A stretch of 64,000 nucleotides of DNA from Pelobates cultripes (taxonomy: Eukaryota > Chordata > Amphibia > Anura > Pelobatidae): assembly GCA_933207985.1 (NCBI GenBank), contig OW240915.1:123940998-124004997 (forward strand), given 5' to 3'. Position 1 is the first letter of the stretch, and each line of letters starts with the position of its first letter. Under the pieces are notes generated by a model. It did no database searches. It was not told the origin of the DNA and worked only from the letters and a program-made list of their open reading frames with translations. This document shows, one piece after another, positions 54,525-64,000 of the stretch. The position numbers and the translations under genes are program-made.

Positions 54525-54947
54525 TCCTAAGAATATTTTAAAAATTATAACTATTGAACTTCTTTCTATTTTCCACTCAGATACTGGAAAGACAGAAGGG
54601 AGAAAAAAAAATAAAAAAAAACATTTATGTCTCTATTAATCACCTCATATTGTTTAGTGTCTCTTTATTATAAATTAAATTTCTATTTACGTTTTGTACT
54701 ATTCTACTGTATTAGTGCTTTTCGAATTCTCACTCTAATACCTCTGTGTATTAGTGCAGAAACCTTTATTTACATTTTGTCCACCCTATAGTGTATAATA
54801 TTTGTAAATACCAATTCTCTTTCTTTCCTTTGTTCCTTCTCCCTTCCCCTTTTGCTCTTTTTTATAATCTATTGCATTAATATTGGAAATCATCTTAAAT
54901 GATTTCTTCCTTAAATTTGAAAGTATTTTTTTTTTTTACAAGTTTTC

Positions 54948-54956
<9 letters not shown>
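54525..54956. other. No recognised gene
   Basis: AT-rich, with a 9-A run near 54605. No motif recognised. Confidence 0.4.
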
Positions 54957-55013
<57 letters not shown>

Positions 55014-55033
55014 TTAGTATGACTGTGTATATT

Positions 55034-55132
<99 letters not shown>
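54957..55132. repeat. TA and CA microsatellites
   Basis: Two (TA)n tracts (54957-55010 and 55038-55102) separated by a unique 27-bp segment, then (CA)n to 55132. Confidence 0.95.
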
Positions 55133-55221
55133 GATCATATATAAAATATATATGATCTAAGTATTTTATTTGTAACTAATTTTTTTTTATAACTAATATT
55201 TTATTTTTATTACAGGAAAGG

Positions 55222-55570
55222 GGCAGAGAGTGTCAGCCAGTGATTTCACATCACTGGCTGACACACAGGATCAGTGATCACAGTGACTGGCTGTCACTTT
55301 GATCATCTCCTGCAGAGTGGGTAATTGACCAAAGGGGGAGTGCCTGGGTGGTACAAGCACTCCCCCATTGCGCCTGTTACATGTATCAGCCATTAGACTG
55401 ACACATGTAACACTGATCGCAGTGGCAGGCTGTCACTGCGATCAAATCACTCTGAGATCGCAGTGACAGGCTGTCACTGCGATCTCAGACAGTGCAGATC
55501 GTGGTCACTGATCCCAGGGGGACTGCCTGGAGGGCCAGGTATGTCCCCGACCGCGATCTGCACAGGAGAA
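55222..55570. repeat. Array of short hairpins
   Basis: At least six consecutive inverted repeats: GTGTCAGCCAGTGA (14-bp arms, 55230-55264); an imperfect GATCACAGTGAC (55276-55304); GGGGGAGTGC (55334-55366); GTTACATGT (55376-55410); TGATCGCAGTG (55414-55444); and TGAGATCGCAGTGACAG (17-bp arms, 55453-55487). A longer weak one with CAGATCG/CGATCTG ends near 55562. The preceding ATATATATGATCTAAGTAT also occurs beside the foldback element at 39990. Probably the inside of a foldback transposon; no protein frame. Confidence 0.75.
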
Positions 55571-56014
55571 AGCCGGACATGTGTGTCAGCCGATTTGAAA
55601 CCGGCAGACACACAGTAAATACTGATCGCAGTGACAGCCTGTTTTGTTTCTATATTTCCCAGAGAGCTTCTAGGCTCCATTTGTTTCCCTTTATTCTTGC
55701 GAGAATAATATGTGTTGATAGATGTTTTTATCAAACAGGAAGAGGGTAATATCTCTAGCTAACGCTTTTTCCTTTTACCTACTTTCCTTCTTCAACTCAT
55801 TCCTTTTATCAACCAGAATTTCAAGTTTAAAAAAGGGAAAATAAATTAATAAAATCGATAAGTAACAGCTGCTAGAAATGTATTTTAATATTGATTTCCT
55901 ATGAGCTTCGATTTCCAATAGTCAGTTGGATAGCTATAGATGTAGAGTGAAGTAAATTGATTGTAGTTAAATAATTTGCTCAAAGAGGGTAGATTCGCTA
56001 AAATACACTCACTG
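55571..56014. other. No recognised gene
   Basis: A further GATCGCAGTGACAG piece lies at 55624, then AT-rich sequence. No coding motif. Confidence 0.4.
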
Positions 56015-58065
56015 CTTTACTCAGCACATATAATAAGCAAGTCCCCTTTGAAATCAAAAAAGGAGACCATGGGGTTCACTACTCACTCCAGTGTGGTACA
56101 ATACCACATCACCAGATGGCCAGCGGTTGCCTGTCTGCAATCCCACATGCACCCTCCGTTCAAGCCTGAGCTCCAATTCTCCGGTCTCTGCTTGCAGTAA
56201 AGCCTTTGCCCAGTTTCTCCCAGTCAGTCTCTCTCAGCTCAGGGGGAACACGAGGGTCACTCCTTCCTCTGATCTGGCACAGCATCATGACGTAAGGTCA
56301 TCACGCTGACAGGTGGGAGGAGATGGAGCAGGATAAGGGAGAAGCCGAACTGAGAATGCCGTACAGCGAAAAGGCTAACTGAGTGAGACCGTTTGAGAGA
56401 GATGAAGACAGAAACCCGGTTGTGGGCGGTGAGAGGAGGACAGAAGCCTGGGCTCGGGCAGCGGGAGACAGGAGGTCAGCGACGGCTGGCTCTCCAGAGC
56501 TGCGATTTTGTGCCAGATCAGAGAAAGAAGGGACCCTCGTGTTTCACCCTGATCTGGGAGAGACTGATGGGGAGAAAGTGGGCAGAGGCTTGACTGCAAG
56601 CAGAGACCTGAGAATCAGAGATCAGGCTTGAACGGAGGGTGCTTGTGAAATGGCAGAGAGGGAATGGCTGGCTATCTGGCAATGTGGTATTGTACCACAT
56701 TGGAGTGAGTAGTGAACACCACGTGTGGTGAAAGCCACTTCGCCACTGAGGTTTGGACGGGACTACTTGCCAGCCTTTTACCCTGTGACTATGGCCCCTG
56801 CAATAAATCTGGCTAAAATACTTCAAACAGGCTCTGTTCGTGCAATTGGGATTATATTGTTAGTTTACCTAACAACTGCACAAACAGAGACCACCCTGGA
56901 ACTTGTTAACACCTATTAACAACTTGGAACGTTTCTCACCGCAGTGTTCTAATTGTTCGTCTGGGTGGCCGCGATTCCTATGAACAGCCATGAGGTGGCG
57001 GCCATCTTGTTCGCATGAACGCAGACAGTGGTGTTTGGGCATGAATCTCAGGGAACTGAAATCTAAACTCCCAAACACCGCTGGACTTCCATCGTCGTCT
57101 GTGCTCATTTCTATTAAGCTTAGAAGGGTACTGTTCGATGAGATCAATCGTCTGGACGAAGGGAACAAGCTCCAGGGTAAGACTTGACTGTCCCGTAGTT
57201 TGTTAGTTTGCAAACTACCGAACTAGACCAGCCAAAAACCTTGATTCTCTGGAAAAGTTTTGGGCATGGGACCATTCCTGCAGTCGGTCAAATACATGAC
57301 TTCCATAATATTTATGAACCCCTGAACTGATCTGGGTGATTTTTTGATATGTTGGTCACCCAGATCAGGGCTATCAGGGGATGTAATATTTGTGGTGAGT
57401 TTGTGTGTTTTAAGGGTTTTGTAAAAATTGGTGTTTTTTGTGTTTGGAGATAATGGAGTTTAATATAGTACTTGACTCAATCATCTCCTAAGTAAAGGGG
57501 AAGGCTTATTGTATTATGTGGGGGAGTTCCTTAGATTGTAACTCTATTGTGATTGGTGTATACGTTTGTGTCCCAGTCCCCAACAAGGTCCATGTGGGAA
57601 TACACCTTGCTTGGGGATTGTCATAAAAGGTCAGTGTGGCACCATTAAAGGAGAGTTCCTGCTTAACCCCCAACACGTAGCCTCGTGTCGTGATTGGAGG
57701 GGAATGGCTATACTGCTATATTCACACTAGGAATTGCTATACTCTGTATACTGCCCTGGGTGCTAATCACTAGCTCTTAAAAGAGCTGTTCCTGCTATGC
57801 TCTCTGGAGTAGGAGAGGTCTTTCCCACACGGTCCTGGATATCAGAGGGTGGTCCAGGTTGGGAGGAAGACGGCGAGATCCCAGCTAAGCTACGGCAGTA
57901 GTGGAGTCTGGTGTACGGTGCGGTACTTACGGTCCTCCGTGTCAGCTAGGAAGCATGTGTTGGCGGAGGTACCCAGTCGGGGTGCCAGATGATCCGTTAT
58001 ACCATGTTCTCCCTTGATGATTACAAAGGGGGATCTGCTTCTTATACTTGCTGAGAATTGAGGGG
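56015..58065. mobile_element. Foldback repeat, split by a solo LTR
   Basis: The left arm (about 56015-56270) is complementary to the right arm (about 56515-56723 plus 58002-58065): GTGTGGTACAATACCACAT pairs with ATGTGGTATTGTACCACAT, ACTACTCACTCCA with TGGAGTGAGTAGT, and the ACCATGGGGTTC region with the sequence that follows the LTR. The centre (56270-56515) is repeat R, also at 43643-43900. No reading frame is shared between copies. Confidence 0.7.
56724..58001 (+). mobile_element. Solo LTR, family A (copy 3)
   Basis: Begins TGTGGTGAAAGCC and ends GATCCGTTATA (CA changed to TA), flanked by CCACG (56719-56723) and CCATG (58002-58006). It matches LTR copy 1 through GGCTAAAATACTT, ATCAGGGCTATCAGGGGATG and TGGGCATGGGACCAT. 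TATA-like TCATAAAAGG near 57622. The longest copy in the window (1278 bp). Confidence 0.85.
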
Positions 58066-58489
58066 CCCCTCTTATCTCTCAATCAGGTTTGAGATTAGAA
58101 AGTAGGAAACGGAGTAATAGAAAAATTATAGAGAAGAAAAAAAAAAAAGGAAAATAAAAGAAAAGAAAGGTTCTATAAACCGAGGATATATCCCCTTACT
58201 GTTACTCCTTTGCTATCTTTTGTATTGTTTTTCTCTTTTTTTATTTTTTTGGTGGTGTTTTTTTTAACTCCTTTGCTGTAAAAAGGATCAAATTTAAAGG
58301 AATCATACTACACTGAAAGAAAACAAAACAAGGAAAGGAAGATAAATAGATAAAAAGGAGAGAAAAAAATATGGAGATAAAGGTCAAAAAAAAAAAAAAA
58401 GTGAAGGGAAAAGAGAGGAAACAGAGGAGAAACCCAATAATGGCAAAAAAAAAAAAAAAAAAATCAACTGAAAGGAAAAAGGAAGTGAA
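58066..58489 (+). mobile_element. A-rich leader of the plus-strand L1
   Basis: Purine-rich with several A runs (58137-58148, 58388-58400, 58446-58463) directly upstream of the L1 ORF1 remnant. No gene. Confidence 0.45.
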
Positions 58490-59150
58490 AAATGTTAAAG
58501 CTCAAATATATTGGAGAAAAGAATCGGGCCTTTTTTCCTGAAATTCATACCAAAAATTCATCCAATACATCTGAAATATCTATAATGTTGACCAGAGAAG
58601 ATAAAGAGGGTAAAAAAACTCAAGAAATTTTAAAAGAATTCATAAAGCAAAATCTGGAAATTCAATTGCAAACATTAATGCTTGAGATTAACAAAAAACT
58701 CCAAAGAAATCAAACCGGAAATTAACAAAGTAGCAGACAGATTAACCACACTGGAAGAGAAAATCAATACCTTTGAGCAAAATCATTAAAAAGCTGCAGA
58801 AAAGATATTACAGTTAGAGTTGAGAGTTAAAAATATGGATCTAAAAATAAATTATTTAGAAAACAGATTAAGACGATTGAATATAAGGATACGATATATG
58901 CCAGATGAAATTGAATCCAACAATTTAGAGGCCTTTGTTGTAAATTTCTTAAAAAGATCTTACGTCACACAGATATGTTTGAATCAAAAATTGAGAGAAT
59001 ATACAGTTTATAAAAATCTAAAGATATAGATGAATCAAAACCAAGAGATGTAATGGTGAAGTTTTTGGTCCACTCCTTTAAATAGAAATTATTAAAAGTG
59101 TATAGAGAGCACCCAACAAAAAGCTCAGAATTTAAGAACATTATAATATT
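58490..59150 (+). pseudogene. L1 ORF1 (RNA-binding protein) remnant
   Basis: The N-terminal part is Lys/Glu-rich and coiled-coil-like (KEFIKQNLEIQLQTLMLEIN). The RNA-recognition-like part reads LENRLRRLNIRIRYMPDEIE (58855-58915), then FVVNFLKRSY, and the C-terminal domain has KPRDVMVKFLVHSF and YREHPTKSSEFKN (59040-59140). Stops near 58725, 58788 and 59030 disable it. Same family as 13115-20260. Confidence 0.8.
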
Positions 59151-59288
59151 GTAAGATCTCTCCTATCAAACAAGAAGATGGCGTAACACTTTTACTGCAA
59201 AAATCCCAATATTGAAACAGAACAAAGTCTTGACAGATGGATAAAACCTGAGAAATTAATTTAGTGCCACTGGATATAAAAGTTATAC

Positions 59289-60025
59289 TGTAATAAATAA
59301 ATTAATAAGTCACAATTGGTAAAACACAAACACTAAGAGTTGTAAAGGTGGAATAGATATTATTAAAACACCAGAATAAATAATTACACTTCGACACTTT
59401 TTTTAGGGGGGGGGAATATAAAAATTTTGAAAATATAAAATTGACACAGGAAAGAGAGAGGAGAAAGAGAAGAAAAAAAAATAAATAAAAAAGATAAGTA
59501 ATTAAAGATTTAAGAGTGGCAATGCACTTAATTTCCAATATATGGTGTTATGAAATTATATTGTACTGATAATGTGTTGTCATTTAATGGGGAATGTGGT
59601 ATGCCCTCTCTTTCCGCTCTCCCTCGCGAAGTGAGGTGCTGAGAGGCAGGGGTAGGGGGGGTGAGTGATGGTGGGAGGACACCAATTTTTAAGAATACAC
59701 TAATTTCTGAGGATATACAAATGTCACTGTAATAAACTGTCAATGATATGTGATTGATAAAGCACAAACACTTTAGATGGTAGAGAGGAAGAGAAAAGGG
59801 AAAGGAAGAGAGGGAAAAATATTAATAATCATATAAGAGTGGCAATGTATTTAAATAAATAAGTAGAGTAACATTGTTATTGTACTATACTGCACTGATA
59901 ATTTGCAATTGCTAAATGAGGAAGGTTTGACTATTTTTGGAATGTCCCCTCTCGCTCTTCTTCCCCTTCATCCCACTTTGAGGAAGTACATCTGGGAGGA
60001 TGGATGCAAGGGGCATTTAATCATT
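59289..60025 (+). repeat. Diverged tandem duplication between L1 ORF1 and ORF2
   Basis: AAAACACAAACACTnAGA followed by a purine-rich block, then TAAGAGTGGCAATG and a GTACTGATAAT-like segment, then CCCTCTC..CTC occurs from about 59320 and again from about 59760, a period near 440 bp. The units differ by many substitutions. Confidence 0.6.
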
Positions 60026-60032
60026 TAGTTAC

Positions 60033-60602
60033 TTAAAGGGATACTATAGTCTCCAGAACAACTACAGCTTATTGAATTTGTTCTGGTGAGTAGAATCATT
60101 AGCTTTTTTTCCCCAGAGAAAATGCATGGTTTACTTTACAGCTTAGTGATATCTTCACTGGCCACTCCTCAGATAGCTGTTAGAGATCCTTCCTGGGTCA
60201 CGGCTGCCTAAAATGCATCCAAACATTCAGTGTCTGCACCCTCTGCATGCAGACACTGAACTTTCTTCATAGAGATTAACTGATTCAATTCATCTCTATG
60301 AGGAGATGCTGATTGGCCAGGGCTGTTTGAATTGTGCTGGCTCTGCCCCTGATCTGCCTCTTTGTCAGTCTCAGCCAATCCTATGGAGAAGCATTGTGAA
60401 TGGATCAGGCTACCACTTCTGCTGATGTCAGCAGGCAGTGGGCAGGTCTAAAAGGAAACAGGGACAAAATATGCACCTGCAGACTTGAATACAAGTAAGT
60501 TTTACTATTCTTAGGGAGGCATGAGGGGGACTAGATGGGGGTTTTAACCCTATAGGGTCAGGAATACATGCTTGTGATCCTGACCCTATAGTGCTCCTTT
60601 AA
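60033..60602. mobile_element. T2-like MITE, CACTATAGTC subfamily, in L1
   Basis: Left end TTAAAGGGATACTATAGTCTCC and right end GACCCTATAGTGCTCCTTTAA with TTAA borders. CCAGAACAACTAC...GTTCTGG hairpin near the left end. It lies in the L1 spacer before ORF2. Confidence 0.85.
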
Positions 60603-60981
60603 TTATTTGAATTTTTTTTTTTTCCTATGCTTAAAGTAAATCTGGGTTAAAGGAATGTATTTAAGAGCGTAAAACTAGACTAGATGAAATTGGAAGAGAC
60701 AGACATGTTAAATAGGTATCAAATGTTAAGCAGTAAGAATGCTCCCCCTACTTACCTCTGAACATCACTATAAATGACTGTATAATGAAATTGGGTTATT
60801 TAAATTTTGTTTGGATGGAACCAGCAAAGGGTGCAGAGTTCCTTTTTCCTTATGGACTGTTTTTAGCCCCCACTCATCTCTATGGAGAGGTGTAAATACA
60901 TGTTTGTTTTGTTGTATTATGTCTTTGTATTGTCGCATGGAGGGTCACGGTGGATTGGTAGCATCGATCAATGTACAGGGA

Positions 60982-61058
60982 TTAACCCCTTAAGGACCAA
61001 ACTTCTGGAATAAAAGGGAATCATGACATGTCACACATGTGTGTCCTTAAGGGGTTAA
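60982..61058. mobile_element. TTAACCCC mini-MITE in L1 endonuclease
   Basis: 77 bp, ends TTAACCCCTTAAGGACC and CCTTAAGGGGTTAA, inner TGACATGTCACACATGTGT palindromes. Removing the insert with one TTAA leaves GTACAGGGATTAAACTCCCC, which reads VQGLNSP in frame, as in other L1s. Confidence 0.85.
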
Positions 61059-61627
61059 ACTCCCCACAAAAGAGATCCATAGTTCAAAACTTTTTGACAA
61101 AAGGAGGTACACATTTCCCTTTATTATTTAGTGCTTCAAATCCAGATAAACAAAATGGGATTGTAATACTATTCTCACAATATTTAAAAGTTGAAATTAT
61201 TTATCAATATTCAGATCACATGGGACAATATCCAATACGAATATGTAAGATTAATGAAGTGATGCATACTTTAACAAATATATACCTTCCAAACTCTGCA
61301 CCAGTATGCATCTTACAGAAATTTTGGAAGAAAGAAGAGATTAAGATGGGTCTTTGTATCATAGGTGGATATTTTAATTGTGTAATGGATGCTTATGAAG
61401 ATTAAAAAAAAAGATTCTATCAAATACAATACTAGATCCAAGAGCAATTAAACAAGCAAAAAATTTAAATAGAACGAATTGTAAATATGATCTTTTTGAC
61501 CTATGGAGAATCACTCATCCAACAGAAACTGAATATACCCATCTTTCTCCTGTTCACCTTTCCTACTCTACGATAGATCTGTTCCTAGGGGACAATTCTG
61601 TATTAGGACAAATTAGCAAAACCTGGA

Positions 61628-61752
61628 ATAAAGGACCACTATAGGCACCCAGACCACTTCAGCTTAATGAAGTGGTCTGGGTGCCAGGTCCAGGGGCACG
61701 ATGGTGCCAGGAAAAACGAGTATGTTTTCCTGGCACTATAGTGGTCCTTTAA
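61628..61752. mobile_element. Short T2-like MITE in L1
   Basis: 125 bp, left end ATAAAGGACCACTATAGGC (TTAA changed to ATAA) and right end CACTATAGTGGTCCTTTAA. Two hairpins: CACCCAGACCACTTCA/TGAAGTGGTCTGGGTG and a GCCAGGAAAA/TTTTCCTGGC arm. It looks like an internally deleted copy of the 430-480-bp members. Confidence 0.85.
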
Positions 61753-61790
61753 AGATAATTCATGGTCGGATTATAAAATATAGTATATCA

Positions 61791-62520
61791 GGAATTTAAG
61801 GATGAATATGGAAAAGGCAAAAGATCGATCTGGAAATTATGATTTTCAATTAAAAAAAAAAAAAAACGCAAAGAAATAGTGGCTAAATTGATTAAACATT
61901 TATTTGAAACTAATAAACCAGAGGATACATAATGGACCAATAATTGGTGAACATTTAAAATCAGTAATAAGGGGCTATTTTATTTTACTTTTTAAAAAGT
62001 GGTTTCTCGCTCTCTGAACTATATATTAAATTTTATGGTATCTAAAGAAAAGAAAATGAATCCCTCTTATGATAAATTATCTGATCTAATTAAAATACAA
62101 GAAAAAATAAATCTAAAACTCAGAAAAGATTGTGATTAACATGTCTAAATTAAAAATTAGCTATTATAACAATAATAATAAGACGAACAGACTCCTTTCA
62201 AATAGACTAAAAAACAAAACAAAATGCTGATAGTCGAATTTCAAAAATTATATAAAAAAAACACAATATAAAATCCAACTTTAATAGCACAAGCTTTTAA
62301 ATCCTTTTATAGCTCATTATATAACTTAAAAAATGGAGATAAAGAATTAATAGAAAAATATCTTCAGGCTAGTACACTCCCAAAACTCAAACAAAAAATT
62401 TAAATAAGAGCATTACAGAAGAGATATTAGCTAGGGCAACACATAGATTGGAAAAATAAAATCCGGGACCAGATGGATATACTGGTCTTTTATATAAGAA
62501 ATGTAGTGACTTTTTCCTCA
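61791..62520 (+). pseudogene. L1 ORF2 linker region, decayed
   Basis: A-rich, lies between endonuclease and reverse transcriptase in the same orientation; SKTNRLLSNRLKN-like pieces near 62180-62210 and PGPDGYTGLLYKK-like residues near 62463-62500 mark the approach to the reverse transcriptase. Full of stops. Confidence 0.6.
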
Positions 62521-63100
62521 TTTGGTAGGAATGTTTAATGAAGCAACACAAACGGGAACATTTCCAAAGGAATTAATAAGAGCCAATGTAATACCAATAT
62601 TGAAGCAGGACAAGTGTCCTACTAAAATGGAAAATTATAGGCCCATCTCACTTTTGAATAATGACCTGAAGTTATATGCATCAATACTGGCACACAGACT
62701 TAAAAAGGTCATGGACAATATTATACATCCTGATCAGGTTGGGTTTATTCCAAATAGAACAGCTAATATAAACTCTAGAAAGATTTTGAATATTTTGAAT
62801 CTAGTAAGTAGAAGTCGCCTTCACATGCTGACCCTGTAGTGGATGCAGAGAAGGCCTTTGACAGGGTCGGCTGGGAATATTTGAGTCTGACTTTAAAAAG
62901 AATAGGCATAGATGGGTGGATGCATAAGGCTATAACGGCCCTTTATAAATCACCATTAGCAAGAATTGTAGGACAAAACATCTGTTCTGAATGGTTTCCA
63001 CTATTGAATGAAACCATAGAATTTACATATAGGATTAGGGAAAATAAAAATATGAAAGGAGTTTTATTACAATCACTAGAATCAAAAATAAACCTACCGT
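62521..63100 (+). pseudogene. L1 ORF2 reverse transcriptase, first half
   Basis: ANVIPILKQDKCPTKMENYR, PISLLNNDLKLYASILAHRL and HPDQVGFIPNRTANIN (62522-62780) are classic L1 reverse transcriptase blocks; after a stop, DAEKAFDRVGWEYL (62842-62885) carries the first catalytic Asp. The FADD block is not reached: a Tigger-like sequence begins near 63100. Confidence 0.9.
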
Positions 63101-63290
63101 ATATACTGTAGTATAAGCCGACCCGAATATAAGCCGAGGCACCTAATTTTACCACAAAAAAACTGGGAAAACTTATTGACTCAAGTATAAGCCTAGGGTG
63201 GGAAATGCAGCAGCTACTGGTAAATTTCAAAATAAGAATAGATCCCAATAAAATTACATTAATTGAGGCATCAGTAGGTTAAATGTTTTT
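63100..63290 (+). mobile_element. Tigger-like repeat, one end
   Basis: CCGTATATACTGTAGTATAAGC and CCGACCCGAATATAAGCCGA are terminal sequences of a widespread vertebrate Tigger/pogo-type repeat, followed by TTATTGACTCAAGTATAAGC. It cuts off the L1 reverse transcriptase; the opposite end was not identified. Confidence 0.65.
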
Positions 63291-64000
63291 GAATATTTAT
63301 TTACAGAGTGTATATAATGAATGCAGTGTGTGTGTTTGAATGCACTGTGTATAAAATCTCTTAGAATGTTAATCAGAGTATGGTTAACTACCCCCTCAAT
63401 ATCTGTGCAGCTACTAATCATTTTTTTATGACAATTAATTACTCTCCGTTCATACAATCCCCATCAAAGGATCTTTTTTTTAATTGCATTTTTAACGTCC
63501 ATATTTCTGAAGGGAATAGTGTGGTAAATCTTCAAAAGTCACTGAAGCCACAAAGGAAAGTATTAGAATGCATTCTATTTATTCTGATAAATTAATTTTT
63601 TGGATTAATCAGAATGTAGAGATTGAGATTTCTTTAAAATATTTGGAAGTTATGTGCCAAATCAACTATCAATATATCAGGGTTACAAAAAATAGCATTT
63701 CTGTTTGTTTGCTAAAAGACTGCTGTGAAAATTGCCCATCTTGGCACTGCTCTACTAGCATCCAACAGCATAGAGAGAATAATCCTGGAAGGAGAAGAAA
63801 TATATCCCAACCTATAGGAGGGTGAAGGATATAATTTTAATATGTATACTGAGTTCAACTTTATTTCACCATAACAAATAAAACAATGACCATAAAAAAA
63901 AAGAAAAATATTTTAAGAGTTTCATGGCTTCTTTAAAAGAACCAGTTCTTTATAGTTGATTTACTAATGGGTTTCTAATTTCACAGTGCAGAGAAACTTG
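63291..64000. other. No recognised gene
   Basis: AT-rich. Short plus-strand frames at 63380-63825 match no motif I know. TTTCTAATTTCACAG ending at 63986 resembles a splice acceptor, but what follows runs out of the window. Confidence 0.35.

Larger units (their letters stand above)
60945..61790 (+). pseudogene. L1 ORF2 endonuclease domain
   Basis: Reads ASINVQG, then (after a mini-MITE) LNSPQKRSIVQNFLTKGGTH, NGIVILFSQYLKVEII, LTNIYLPNSAPVCILQKFW and CIIGGYFNCVMDAYED (GDFN-like site changed to GGYFN). It continues in other frames to NSWSDY near 61765 after a second MITE. Stops and frameshifts follow 61405. Confidence 0.8.

Noticed and set aside
54911..55138. 75-codon minus-strand frame
   Set aside because: Translation of TA and CA microsatellites.
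55222..55570. CRISPR-like array
   Set aside because: Units are different hairpins, not direct repeats with unique spacers, and the sequence is eukaryotic.
56375..56826. Frames of 66-102 codons in the foldback repeat
   Set aside because: Not conserved with the second copy of repeat R at 43643-43900, where other frames are open.
63972..64000. Exon start after TTTCTAATTTCACAG
   Set aside because: Only 14 bases remain in the window after the acceptor-like site.

Overview
The window looks like nuclear DNA from an amphibian, most likely a frog. The basis is its mix of repeats: T2/Kolobok-like TTAA MITEs, Tc1-mariner, hAT and Tigger/pogo DNA transposons, Penelope-like elements (PLEs), L1 and CR1 LINEs, a chromodomain Ty3/gypsy element, a Ngaro tyrosine-recombinase retrotransposon, and very long TA microsatellites. 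I see no rRNA, tRNA, CRISPR array or bacterial-style operon. Almost every long reading frame belongs to a transposable element. Only two short stretches look like possible host exons: 41714-41815 on the minus strand (moderate) and 21835-21917 on the plus strand (weak).

Layout. 1-1200: MITE, CR1 fragment, hAT repeat. 1210-3796: a large PLE-derived palindrome flanked by a 15-bp target duplication. 4805-9795: two decayed Tc1 copies with LTRs of one family (TGTGAC...CCGTTACA). 11482-11607: a long hairpin holding a hammerhead ribozyme motif with a complete core. 11640-13478 and 19884-20260: L1 pieces. 13493-19869: an inverted PLE pair inserted in an L1 ORF1 with a 14-bp target duplication. 22491-23850: another PLE 3' end. 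24491-26110: Tigger with an intact 427-codon transposase. 26234-26400: a hAT end, then a 100-N gap. 26501-30168: a gypsy chromovirus with intact pol and 3' LTR. 30169-33842: L1 tail and a Tc1 carrying a nested hAT and a MITE. 34322-39396: a complete Ngaro element with open frames and split direct repeats. 39720-41663: a modular foldback element. 42028-46311: LTR, MITEs, minisatellites. 46312-50880: minus-strand L1 sequence. 50880-54524: CR1 tails, an inverted repeat and two solo LTRs. 55222-55570: an array of hairpins. 56015-58065: a foldback repeat split by a solo LTR. 58490-63100: plus-strand L1 split by three TTAA MITEs.

Many insertions are nested and keep readable target duplications, so relative ages can be inferred. 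A solo LTR lies in Tc1 (GTCTT/GTTTT), hAT in Tc1 (8 bp), the PLE pair in L1 ORF1 (14 bp), the PLE palindrome in hAT (15 bp), MITEs in L1, Tc1 and an LTR (TTAA), and a solo LTR in a foldback repeat (CCACG/CCATG). The elements that still look coding-competent are the Ngaro, the gypsy pol frame and the Tigger transposase.

The most interesting signal is repeated hammerhead-ribozyme-like sequence linked to PLE terminal regions, together with the palindromic, long-target-duplication architecture that two PLE insertions share. All family calls come from reading translations and motifs; no database search was run.
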